From assembly GCF_029094545.1 (NCBI RefSeq), contig NZ_CP117835.1, positions 1,592,001 through 1,656,000 of the forward strand: DNA of 64,000 nucleotides. Reading direction: 5' to 3'. The DNA comes from Alkalihalophilus pseudofirmus. GTDB taxonomy: Bacteria > Bacillota > Bacilli > Bacillales > Bacillaceae_D. Made by a program: the position numbers and the translations under genes. Position 1 is the stretch's first letter, and the number at the start of each line of letters is the position of its first letter. Positions 25,801-37,600 of this stretch are shown here, piece by piece. A model generated the notes under the pieces. It made no database searches and was not told the origin of the DNA. It saw nothing but the letters and a program-made list of their open reading frames with translations.

Positions 25801-27546
25801 TTATTCAAAAGCGCTCCAAAAAACAGAACTGCTAAAAGCTCCTATGTCTATGATCCCTCCACCAGTCCTCCTTAATATTGTTATTTTAGTGTATTCACTT
25901 GTAGGAGTGTTTGATTCAAGCAGTACACGAATCGGTAGACCGCCAGTCGATGATACACCATTCCAAGAGTTGTACCATGTCTGATTTAAGCGGAACTTCG
26001 CTAACAACCACGTATTATTAAAGTTAAAACCTATATTTATTATCGAAGGCACAAACCCAAGATTTGAAATCTCTACGTATGCGGAAGTTGAGTCTGATTC
26101 TAATTTTATCGGCAAACCAGACCCACTTGCTTTTTTAACCCCCATGTCAATTTGCCCTACTTTGGTTGCTAGTTGAGAAAGTGTGTCTGAGGATGAAGCG
26201 GATACGCCCTTACTATTCACTGCTGTAGCAATAGAGTTTCTACGAGCGTTCAACGTGTTAGCCATTGTATTTAATGCGGCTGTATTTGTCGTACTTCCTA
26301 AGATAGGTGCGATGACATTCTTTATATCTTGCGTCTTGTTTTTTAGTTGGGCGGAGGTATCAGTTTCTAATAATGGACTGCCAACAACTCCTGCCCAATC
26401 CGCTTTTAAGTTATTGGCATTTGTAAAAAGCTCATTTAGTGAGCCTTTTAATGTTTTATCTGTTGTTAGTAATTCTGCTGTTCCTAGTTGTTGCTCATAT
26501 TCTGCCTTATGTTCATCAACGTCTTCTTTTAAAATACCGATTTTATCATGAGCTGAATCTATATCTTCTACAACTTCAGGTTTAAGTTTTTCTCTTCCAA
26601 CAGTGCCATCTTGAATCATATTTCCATCGCCATAAGTAGGGTCAATTAAATAGTTTTTAATGACACGAAACTCAAAGAATATAGCTTCTTCAGTGCCGTC
26701 CCACATTCCGCTAATCCTATCAATTGAGCTGCCATTTGGATTAATAGTATAATGCTCATTTTCAGAAAGGGGAGTTTGGTTTTGAATTACATGTAATATA
26801 TCGGTTGAGCGATTGAATTGAGAGATTCCAATAGGTATATTGTTTCTAGTGTCAACTACATGAACGATATTTTTAAATTCTCTAGTTCCTGTGGACTGTC
26901 CTCTCGTTACTGCTAAACTCCAATAAATTGTATCTTGATTTGGGTTTGGTTCATTTCCAATATTGTCTTGTAAGCAAGCATACATTTGCCCACCAAATTG
27001 AACAGCATCATCTTGAATATACTGTATTGAGGGATTATATGAGCCTTTATATCTAAGACCTGTTCCTGCTTCACCTCTGTCTCCTTTTGCACCACGCTGA
27101 GCAATTTTAGCCCAGTATTGAGTATTTGCTAGTGGATTAGGTGAGTTTCCTTGGGTACTTTGTCTTGCTATATATGATTCACCTTGGAATGATACAATAT
27201 TTTTCTTATTGTAAAGAGTGGAAGGATTGTAAACATCCTCAAAGCGAAATTTATCTATTTCATTTTGAAATTCAACTTGCTTTTGCTGAATGAATCCAAC
27301 TGTCTCTTCAAGAAAGAATTGTTGCGTATTAATTAATGCATCCTGAAATTTATTCCACTCTTCAGGGTCAATAAATGCATAGGACAATTCTTGCGCTAAT
27401 TGATTAAGTCTATTATTTTCAGTATCAGTTCTGCCTGTTTTAAGTTTCAATTGCTGATATTCAACAACTTTATTTCTATCAGATGCTTGAATAGGGTATT
27501 TTCTAATAAAGGAGTCTACTTGCTCTGGAAAACTTGAATAATTCAT
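25801..27546 (-). CDS. Tail fibre / minor structural protein
   Basis: A 581-residue fibre. The N-terminal ~125 residues are helical with a tail-attachment look. Two repeated YNPSTLYNKKNIVSF..ESYIA / YNPSIQYIQDDAVQFGGQMYA units flank a short collagen-like GAKGDRGEAGTG, a carbohydrate-binding-like arrangement. A coiled region and the NSIATAVNSKGVSAS..TLSQLATKVG motif follow, shared with the fibre at 21995-22777. The distal ~110 residues are beta-rich. It probably contacts the host surface; inferred. Confidence 0.7.
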   Translation of the reverse strand: MNYSSFPEQVDSFIRKYPIQASDRNKVVEYQQLKLKTGRTDTENNRLNQLAQELSYAFIDPEEWNKFQDALINTQQFFLEETVGFIQQKQVEFQNEIDKFRFEDVYNPSTLYNKKNIVSFQGESYIARQSTQGNSPNPLANTQYWAKIAQRGAKGDRGEAGTGLRYKGSYNPSIQYIQDDAVQFGGQMYACLQDNIGNEPNPNQDTIYWSLAVTRGQSTGTREFKNIVHVVDTRNNIPIGISQFNRSTDILHVIQNQTPLSENEHYTINPNGSSIDRISGMWDGTEEAIFFEFRVIKNYLIDPTYGDGNMIQDGTVGREKLKPEVVEDIDSAHDKIGILKEDVDEHKAEYEQQLGTAELLTTDKTLKGSLNELFTNANNLKADWAGVVGSPLLETDTSAQLKNKTQDIKNVIAPILGSTTNTAALNTMANTLNARRNSIATAVNSKGVSASSSDTLSQLATKVGQIDMGVKKASGSGLPIKLESDSTSAYVEISNLGFVPSIINIGFNFNNTWLLAKFRLNQTWYNSWNGVSSTGGLPIRVLLESNTPTSEYTKITILRRTGGGIIDIGAFSSSVFWSAFE

Positions 27547-27549
27547 TTA

Positions 27550-28554
27550 TTAAACCACCTCGCTTGCTTTTAAGTTATAATCATCATTGACTTGCTGAAT
27601 AAACACAAATAGAGTATCTGAATCAACTTTCTCACTCACATACCTTGCGTACATTCCATTAATATGTTTAAGCAGATGAAATTGATTATCTATGTAGGAG
27701 AGTGTAGTATAGCCATTGCTTCCTCTGATATTAAGAATCTCTTTGTTTTTAATAGGATTCTCAATCCAAAGTTTTAATGTATAGTCATTGTCAACAGTAA
27801 AACCCTCATCAAACTCCACATGGCAAGAATCTCTTAGATCAATTTTCTGATTGTCGATGTAATTCAGTTCCTCACAATTACTCTGACCAATTATTTGAAT
27901 AACTTTCCAAGAAAGTTTTATACCTGCATTATCTACATTTTCAGCCTTGAGTTGAACATTGGTTTGTGGTCTGGTGTATAAAACATAGAAAGGTATTTTT
28001 CCTGTAGTGTTGGTTAGACCTCTTGAGCTAGTTACCTGAACTTCAATGAAGTAATTTGCCTGTGAAGACAGATTATTAACTAAAAATTGTAGAACTTCAC
28101 TAGTGGTTAAGCCCGATTCATGTATTTTAGACTGATTTGAATTATAAACATAGAATATGTGATTCCTAATAGGTAGTCCCTCTGCTTGAGTATATTCTGC
28201 TTCAAATAAATAAGTAGGGGAATTGATTTGATTTGGAACTGCTATTGAAACATTCGGTCTTGATGACGTTTGAAATATAATCGGATCAGAGGTTGCTTGA
28301 CTGTTAGCTTGATTATAAACAGTGACTAGTAGTTTATATTCCTTCCCATTTTCAATTAGGGTAGGGGAGAGGGAGTGATTAGTAGAGTAGCTATTTATTC
28401 TACTTGTAGTATAGATTAATGAGTTATCAAGATTGCTTAAAATGTCTATTTTATAAGCTACAGATACATCACCTGAAATTCTCCATGAAATCCTATTCTG
28501 CTCATTTGCATCTATGGTTGTACCTCTTATATTAATATCAAATGGTTTTTGCAT
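27550..28554 (-). CDS. FnIII/Ig-like tail protein
   Basis: A 334-residue protein of tandem Ig/FnIII-like beta domains: RISGDVSVAYKIDIL, NGKEYKLLVTVYNQANSQATSDP and ANYFIEVQVTSSRGLTNTTGKI are typical strand patterns. No catalytic motif. It lies between the tape measure gene and the fibre gene, spaced 35 and 3 bp, so it is probably a tail-tip or baseplate decoration protein. Confidence 0.6.
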   Translation of the reverse strand: MQKPFDINIRGTTIDANEQNRISWRISGDVSVAYKIDILSNLDNSLIYTTSRINSYSTNHSLSPTLIENGKEYKLLVTVYNQANSQATSDPIIFQTSSRPNVSIAVPNQINSPTYLFEAEYTQAEGLPIRNHIFYVYNSNQSKIHESGLTTSEVLQFLVNNLSSQANYFIEVQVTSSRGLTNTTGKIPFYVLYTRPQTNVQLKAENVDNAGIKLSWKVIQIIGQSNCEELNYIDNQKIDLRDSCHVEFDEGFTVDNDYTLKLWIENPIKNKEILNIRGSNGYTTLSYIDNQFHLLKHINGMYARYVSEKVDSDTLFVFIQQVNDDYNLKASEVV

Positions 28555-28576
28555 AATTCACCTCCAAGTAAGAAGA

Positions 28577-28607
28577 AAAAGCCATAGCATTATCGCTTAT
28601 GGCTTTT
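28577..28607 (-). terminator. Terminator overlapping the tape measure stop codon
   Basis: AAAAGCCATA and TATGGCTTTT pair around a 10-nt loop; the TAA stop (28592-28590) lies inside the loop region. On the - strand a T-rich tract follows. Confidence 0.6.
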
Positions 28608-31600
28608 CGTAAGATGTTTAATTTGTGATAAGAAGTTCTCAGCATTGTCTGTTTTAATTGTGAAGTCCTTTAAATGGTAATGATTTTCTGTGATAGGCTG
28701 AAGCATTTGTGCGCTCACAGGTTTAATTGAACCCATTAATTTTTGTAGGTTAGGGGCAGCAAACTTCGCTAAATTGTCTTGTGGCGAATATAGTTCATTG
28801 TTTAGAGCTTTGATGACCGTCTCATTGGCATTTGTATTTAGTAGTTTATTCATTAACTCTGTAAACTTATTAGGTTTACTGTCACCAACGATACCACCTG
28901 TATGATAAGCCTTTAAGCCATCAGAAGTGTGCCATGTTCCTGTTCCACTATTGTATGATAGCCCTAAATTTTTTCCTATTTGTTGATTTTCCGCAGCTAA
29001 CCTATCTTTTTCGGCTTGATTTGTTGTATTAGCCCAAGCTTGACTGTTTTGTTTCATTTGGTCTATACCAGTAGGAGAAGAATTACCCCCATTTGATGGG
29101 CTACTACCTGCTGACCCTCCTGAGACATTAGGCGCAGAAAGTTGCATATTACCTAAAGACCTAAAGGCTTGCACGATTTCATTGATTTGCTTCTGAACAT
29201 CGTTTCCAAACTCGCCTAAACTTAATAGCGTATCAGCGTAGAAAGTTTCCATTAGCGCATCGAAATCTTTAGTTCCTTTTTGAACTTCTTTAATTAATTC
29301 ATCCCATTGCTTACCTGTTTCTTCAAGATGTTTGTTTTGAAGTTGCTGTAATTGATTAAGTTTATCACTTGTGTCTGCAACTAGCCCATTATATAGAGTA
29401 TTAAGAGCATTCTTTTGGAGATTTAGCTCTGCAATTTCTTGTTGATGAATATTCTTTGTCTTGTCGAGTTTGTTTTGCATCTCGTTAATTTCATCTTGCA
29501 TTGCTTCACGAATATCGTCACGTTCATACTGTTCAAGAAGCTCATCTCGTTGTTTCTCTAACTCTTTCAGTCTACCCTTGTCATAGGTAAGAATTTCTTC
29601 TCCATCTTCTGTGATATAGGAGAATCGTTTGTCATTTCTTACTTTTTCAATTTCATCTAGAAGTTCTTGCAATCTTTTATTTCGATCAAGTTGTTTTTCT
29701 TCTTTGTCTAGTTGTTGTAGCTGTTCTTGTTTTAATTTAATTTGATTTTGTAGTGAGTCTTCTATCTTTTTGTGGTTTAACTGAGTATCACGTATTTGCT
29801 TATCGAGAGCATCTATTTGATTTTTAATTACATTTGCATAAGCAGATTGCTCTCTGATTAGTTGCTCAAGCTCTTGTTTGTTTTCGCTTGTTTTCTTTGT
29901 CATTAAATCGACTGCATTTGCAATACTAATAATTTCATCTCTTGTCTGAGATAGACTATTTCTTAAATCATATGTAGAGTCTCTAAAGAGAGCATTATTA
30001 ATAAACCTCTCATCAATACGATCTAACTCATAGATTAAGTCATCAATATTATCAAGGAATTCGGTTGTATTGAAGATCTCATCCTTTTTAATGAGTTCTT
30101 CTAACTCTTTATTGAGTTTTTCATAAGCTTTCTGAAGACCTTCTATGTATTGACCTTTTTGCTCCTCAAGTTTTGAACCAATAAAGTCCCTCTGTGCTTG
30201 TCTGACAGACTCAATTTCATGTCTAACATCCCACCAAGCTAACCCTAAATCACTAATCATCTCTTCATATTCTGCAACTTGTGCAGGTGTAAGCATCCCA
30301 CTAGCAATTTGGTCTCTTAAAAAGTTTGCCTGATTGTGAAGAGTTTGTTGTTTATAAGCTAGTTGTGCTAATTGCTTATCAACTCTGTCTGTGTAGTTTT
30401 CTGTTCCTTGGTCTATGTATTGTAATTCGTTTGATAAGCGCTTGACATAGCGATCAATTCCTTGGGTTCTTTTATCAAACTGAGTCATTTTAGCTTCAAT
30501 AAATGCTTCTCTTAATTGAGCTAATCTGTCCACGCCAATTTCTAGCTCATTGTTCACATCGGAGAGAGCAGTTCTAAATTCCTGCATATCCTTAGCGGTT
30601 AATTTCCCACTGTTAATGGCTTTCTCGTACTCTTCTTGCTTTCTGCCAAGCAATCTGTTGTGTTCAGCTATATGTTTACTTTCTTGATCAAGGCTTGCTA
30701 CATATGCATTCGAACCTACTACCAGCTTTTCTCTCTCTCTTTGTAGGCGAGCGATTGAACCTTCTTGCTGATCCATTAAACGCTCTAACTGAGTCATTTT
30801 CTCACGAACACGATCAGCATTTCTTTCAGCCTGTTCTAAAGAGACACCTTCTCTACGTAATCTTGCCTCATCACGCATGACTGAGAATTCATGTCTGCCC
30901 GCCTCAGAAATCTTGGTGCTATTTGAAAATTGACCAGCTTTGTATTGAATCTCATTTAATTGTTTGTCAATTAGAGAGTTTAGATAGTTAATTTGATTTA
31001 GTGCTGCATCACGGTCTTTGTGACCTTCTGGAAGTCTATCAATAATATTTTGCTGTTCTTCGATACTGCGCTCAAGGTGAGCAATTGTTCGTTCATGGTT
31101 ATCGATTAATCCATGAAAATATTCTTCTTGTAATTTTTGTTGTTGCAGGTAGAGGGAGTGTTGTTCAGCTTGCATATCTTCAATAGACTGACCTTGATTG
31201 AATAGTGCTTGTTGATGTTGAGCATAATTACCGATATTGCCCATTTGATTATGTCTTCTTGCGCCTGTATACCTTGAACTCCAATAGCTAGAGTTTAAAT
31301 CTGCTTCTGTCTGTAATCCACTACTTCCCATATGAGTGAATTTCCCATCACCTTTGTAAATACCCACATGAGAAAATTGTTTACCAGTTGTATTGAAGAA
31401 TACTAAATCTCCAGCTTGCAAGTTAGACTTTGATACATTTTGCATGTTTGAGTCATTTGCTTGAAGGTGTGCTGTACGTGGAAGCTTAATACCTAAAAAC
31501 TCATCAAACATTTCTTGAACAAATTGAGAGCAGTCTGCTACGGCACGATTGATGAACTGATCAAAAGTACCATTGAAGTTACCACCAATTTGACCATATC

Positions 31601-34600
31601 TGAAAGTACCACTATTTTGAAATTGTCTGGCTTGGCTAAAAAGAGCATCTAAAGAATTGCTTGAAGCTGGGGCTGAAGCAGCATTAACACTTCCGCCAAA
31701 ATCACGTTGATAACCTAAAACCTTTGGCACATAGTTACGAGTCTCTTTAAAAGGAATGTTACCCCATTGTCCATTTCTTTCCCACTTTTTAACATTTCCC
31801 GCACCTGCATTATAAGCAGCTAATGCTTTTTCGATATCTCCTCCGAATGCCTTAAGCTGCATCGAAAGATAACGAGCACCTGCCATAATATTCTGCTCAG
31901 GATCGTAAGAATTTTTAACACCTAAGCTAGCGGCAGTGGCAGGCATTAATTGCATTAAACCTCTAGCCCCTGCGTGAGAGCGAGCATTAGGGTTGAAATT
32001 TGATTCTGCTTTTATAACTGCTGCGATTAAATTAGGATCGAGACCATACTGACTAGCTGCACGGTTGATGATATCAGAGTATTGACCTGAGTAAGTACCA
32101 CCACTAGCTCTTACGGAAGAGGCAGAAACTACACCACTTTGATAAACTTGCCCCATCTGTTCAAGTCGCTCTAGCTCTTTAATTTGCCTTCCAATTTCTT
32201 CTCGTTTTTCTTTAGTTAAGCGAATTTCTTCCTTCATTGCACGTTGCCAACGAGTAGAACCACGCAGTAAATTATTACGTGCGTTTTGCTGCTTAGACAT
32301 TTCACGATTAAGATCGTCTAAAACTTTTTTGTGCTTATCAGCGAGGAAGATTTCTTTTTCTTTTTCTTTGTTAGCGTCTTTAGTGGCTTTCTCATTGTCT
32401 TTTGTGGCACGAGTATTACGCTCTTTGTAATCTGTATTCTTAGCTAAGGCGTCTGTTGCTTGAGATAAACTAGGGATTTCAAGATCAATTGCCGATTGGA
32501 GGTTTTCAATTGTAGATTGATAGTAGTTGCCAACTGCATTCTGAAACATTGAAACATTACTAGTAACAGGGAGAGAGCCATGTTCAAGTAAGTGATTTAA
32601 TCTATACGCACCTTCACCAGTTCGTTGAATCTCATCTTGAATGTTTTTAGCGATTTCCCTATGAACAGTAGCTAAGCGATTTAATGCATTAATCTCTTCT
32701 TGCATGTGACTAATACGAGCCTTTGTAGAAATAGCAGAAGCTAAGTTACGTGCATCTTGAGAAGATAATTCACCTTTAGCGAGTAGGTCAATAGCATGCT
32801 CAAGAATATCTGCTTGTCTAGCTTCCTCTGCCATTGCATCAATATGTAATTCTGTACCGTTTACTAGGTGAGGGAAGATAGAAGAGAGGTATTCTTTAGT
32901 GTCTGCAAGTTGATTTTCGATGTGGGTTAAATCTTCACCATTGTTAGCTGCTTCTTGAAGAGCCATTGTCAAAACATCATAAGCTGCAATTGCATTGTAA
33001 ACTTCTTCTGTGTTAAGTCGAGTAGAGCCGAGTAGCTGATCGTGAAGAGAGGTGAGTTCTTGTACTTTATCGGCTTGATCGTCTAGGGAGTCGTTGTATG
33101 GTATAATTTGCCCGTTTAGTTCTCGGTAAATTTCAATTCCTTCTTCATTGAGCATATTCAATCGCTCAACGGAAGTTATTGGTATTTTGCCTTCGATATC
33201 CTCAAATAACCCTAATGCTAACTGGTCTTGAAGCTCCTTGAATTCATTTTTTAGAGCTTGAACTAATGAAGATGCATCTGCAAAGCCGACACCTTCCAGT
33301 TTAGAAGCATATGCTTCCCAATCTGTTCCACCTTCTAAAACTTCATTATGTACCGTTTTTAACTCTTCTAACATCTCTTTGGACTCTGCTAATTCAGAAA
33401 GGTTTATATCAAGCTCAATCAAGGATTCTAAGTTGAAATTATTACCAAGCTCACTACGCAACACAGCTAGATTTTCAGCATAATCAAGAACCTCATCGGA
33501 AATGTTGTTTAAGCTTTCTAAATTACCTTTTGCAACTTCAGTCATATCAATCATTTCACTTTTGGTTGATTGGTATTGATCTACTAATAAAAGGTCGCTA
33601 TCGGTAAGTTTTTGTGTAACTTCTTCAAGTTCCATTCTAGCTCTTGCATTATCTCGTGTGGATTCTTCTACACTTAGATTGACTAGCTTTATCTTATGCT
33701 CAGCGCTTTCTAAGTCTCTTTCGAGCTTAATTATTTCCCTTTCTATCTCTTCATCTGAATATCCTCTAAGAGTCTTTAAAGATCGAACAAAACCATCATC
33801 ATCATACTTTGCAAGAGTTTTTTGTGCTTTTTCGTACTCTTTCTGATAATCTTTTAAGTCCTCAATATGACTATCGATATCATCACCAAAACCCGCTACG
33901 GTTTCTTGATTCTCTAACTGTCTTAGTCTTTCAAGGTGTTTCACTTCAAGCTCAATCGCTTCCGCAGATCTTAGATGAGACTGACCCTTTTCATCAATAC
34001 GAGAGGTGAATTGGGGCATCAGCTCATTTAAATCGTTGGAAACTTCGAGTAACCTGTCACTTTCTTCTTGAGTTAATTTGGTTTTAGATGAAAGCTCAAC
34101 ATATTCACCAGATAAGCTTTTAATTCTTGAACTATTCTCACTAAATGATTTTTGCTGTTCCTTTAAGTTTTCTTCAAACTTATTAGTCTCTTCTCTTGCT
34201 TCGGCAAAATTTGTTATTAATTTCTCTAGCCCATATCCTATCGCTACAAGTCCTGCCCCAACAACAGTTGAAGCAAGTAAGCCTCTAAGTGCTACCTTTA
34301 CTCCAGTGATAGCTTTAGCTAACAAGCCTTTTGCAACAGTCAAAGCTCTTGTTGAAGTGAGTAAAGTAGTATTATGTAGGACAGCTTGTTTTTTCACTAT
34401 ATTTGAAGATGACAGAGAGGCTGTGTTTTTATTGATGGAAGCAGTTAGAGCCGCTTTACTTACAGTAAGGTGCTGATTGGTTCTAGATGCCTCAACAGTT
34501 GCTCTGCTGTACTTTCTAGAAGATTGAGACAATAGCTCTGTAGTAGTTTGAGCTTTAAATCCTTCGGCAACAAAGTTTGATAGGTGTCTGTTTAGCAATA

Positions 34601-37600
34601 AGATTAAAGGAGATGTAGCACTTAAAATTACTGGTAGCGCACCCATTGTGTCAATTAATTGTGTGACTGCTTGAATAGCATTCGTCACTACAGTTACAAA
34701 CGCAACTATAGCGTCATCAGCAAAAGATTCTCCAATTGAGACATAAGCTGCTGTTATACTATTGCGCATTTTATTAATTTTTGCTTCCCTTTTTACCCCA
34801 TCTTTCGATGTACTTTAACACTTATTTAAAAGTGGGAGTAGACTATACAATCACCTTAATTAAGGTGCGGATATGGTAGTCGTTGAGGGTCTATCATAGC
34901 ACAGCCTTAGATAGTTCCCTGCTTATTGTCCATTATTATAGCGGTTAGTTTTTGACGTACGCCATCCCTATGCTTTTTTCTGCCTTTCGGCTACATTCAC
35001 GAATATCTTTTCAGATTGCGTTTTAGTGTATAGGGCTTTAGGATTTTCAAGCATTTAAATCCGTTATTCAACCTACATTTCTGCAAGAGGGCACTAAAGT
35101 TAATGCGAGTCTAAATATCTCTCATTTTCATTTAAAGCTGAATTGTGAGAGTTGAGTGCTGCACCAGTAGCGTTTTGAGCTTCTGAGTATTGTTGCATCA
35201 AGGTTAGGAATCGGCTGAGTTGGAAGCGCCCAGCTAATTGAAGAGACAGGTTCTGTTGTTGTTCTGAGTTTAGATTTCCCCAATTATTTCCAAGGTCATC
35301 AAGAATATCGCCTACATTGCGTAGCTGACCCATAGAATCGTAAACTGCCACACCTGCAGCCTCTAAACCTTCAATGCTGCCATTCATAGTTGTTATTCTA
35401 GAATAGATAGTTTTCAAGCTATTCCCTAAAATATTTCCGGATTCTCGTGTTACTTGACCTCATTTATACCGTCTCTTTCGAGATACTTTAACACTTAGAA
35501 GAGTCGGATTAGACCATATCTTTACCCTTACAGTAGTTGTAATAGGGCAGTCAGCACTTCCAAACTACGAGTTTCACGTAGAATGTACTCCATAAAGGAT
35601 GGTCGTTACACCTTCAAAGATTTGCATCTAAGCTTGGCACGGTATTACCATATTATCTAAATATAACTTAGGCTTCCACCGTTAGCACATTTAAAATGCA
35701 CACCCTGCATTTGCAGGTTCACTGACTTTTTTCATTTTGTATTACTACAAAAGGCGACAATTTTATCGCTGTGGCATGTCCTACGAGTTGCTCCATTTCT
35801 ACACCAAAAGTATTCGCCGCTCCCGTTTTAGTCGCTTATTTCTAAACGCACAGACTATATCATTACCGTAAATTTATTTGACGGTATTCGGCACTTCGAT
35901 TAGTAACTCATCATCTAACCTACTCCCAAAGGGATAGTCGTTGCACCTTCCTCGTTTTGAGGCTTGGCACAGGATTGTCATATGGTTTTAAACCACTTAG
36001 ATTTCCCTGTTAGCATGTCTATCCACTGTCATTTCCTACAGCTACTTTATAAGTTAGACACACACCCTTGAGTAATAAGGTTCACCGAATTTTCTATATA
36101 ATGTTTCCATTATTAGGGGCTAAATTTAACCCGCCTTCTGAATACTTTGAGCAAGGTGTTCAGTTGTAATCGCAAAATTGTTCCTTTTTACCCTGTATTT
36201 CTACATATTTATGTAGGGAGTAGACTATACCATTAACTCATTCTAAGAGTTACCGATTGGTAGTCGTTGAGAGCTTTCCATATCAATTTATTGACTTAGG
36301 ACTATCTCTGCTGATTGCCCAATCTAATCAATTTTCAGATGCAGGATATATTTCTATAAGCCTGCTACTATGATTAGCTCTAAGGGGTTTCCAGCATATT
36401 CTCGGTTTTCTTATAATGTCACCACTATAAGGGACTTTTACAAATCCACTTCGTTCAATGCGTCTACAACTCGCATGCTTTCTGTTGCTTCAATATTAAA
36501 TACTTTAGTAGCGGCAGTTAATTTACTCATTGATTCTTCTAAGCTCATTGTTGAAACGTTGCTCATGAGAGTAGCCATTTCTGCCATAGAAGTTAACTCA
36601 TCATCACGGAAGCCTTGACGTGCGAAGCCAATGATTGCTTCATTCACCTCTTCTAGTCGATTTCCGAGTCGATCAGCAATTTCAAATGAATTTTGTAAAG
36701 TTTTCTCAATGTCCGCTTCTCCACCTGTAACACGAGAGAGAGTAGTCATTTGTGTATTAATGTCAATGAGCGTTTCTACCAATTCTCTTCCAATTCTTAT
36801 AGGTTGGTAGAAAATAGTAGCCGAAGCCATCCAGATGGGGAATTTTACCAATGCGGTACGCATCATTTCTGTAACACCCATACCAGACTGTTCTAATGCT
36901 CCTGCTGCTGTTTTAGCATTTGCGCTTAATTCAGTGAATTGCATATTCAAGCTACGCATTGCATTTTGTAGGTTAGGTGTAGATGTGCTTAAAGCTCTAA
37001 CTTGACTTTGATATGCCCTTAATCCTGCATCATCTACAGTAGTACCATGTGTTCGCCTTATATTTTGAACATTAACTTGTGCTTGACGTTGGTATAAGGC
37101 AAGTTGTCGCTGAAGCTCTGCAGTTTTCTCTCGCTCTTTTCGTGCAGCCTCTTCAACTAATCTTCTAGTTTGTTGCTCATATCTTAGATTTCTTTCACGG
37201 GCATTGGCTTCCTGCTGGCTTCTTTGTTGAATGGCTTGTCTAGTAGCTTGCTCATATCTTAGATTTCTTTCACGTTCAGCTTGTTGTTGCTTGTTTAGGT
37301 TATATCGAATTTTTTGCTCTTCTTGAAGTGCTCTCTCACGTTGTTTATCTAGTTGAATAGACTGGTCGGCAAATTGCTTTGCATCCCTACTTGCCTCACG
37401 AACTGACTGAGAGGTTTGAGACATTGCACCTACTGTTCCTCTAGCCTTCTTTTCAATCTCCTCGAATGCTCCACCTATACCCTCATAATGAGTCCTAGCT
37501 ACTTTTACACCACTAGGAAGAAGAGCTTCTTCAACTACTTTTCTGGTATTAAGAGCTTGATCTCCAACTGCTTTCATTCTGGTGTTAAACATTTCAATTT

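Noticed and set aside
26183-26551. + strand open frame, 122 codons
   Set aside because: Antisense to the fibre gene, no ribosome site and no recognisable protein features.
34078-34476. + strand open frame, 132 codons
   Set aside because: Antisense to the tape measure exon 5; composition mirrors the real coding strand.
34788-36443. Tape measure gene as a decayed, frameshifted pseudogene
   Set aside because: All breaks coincide with group I core motifs and clean splice junctions, and joining the exons restores the frame and the conserved domain exactly.
16859-36443. Endonuclease genes inside the introns
   Set aside because: The five introns are 251-315 nt and contain no credible open frame.
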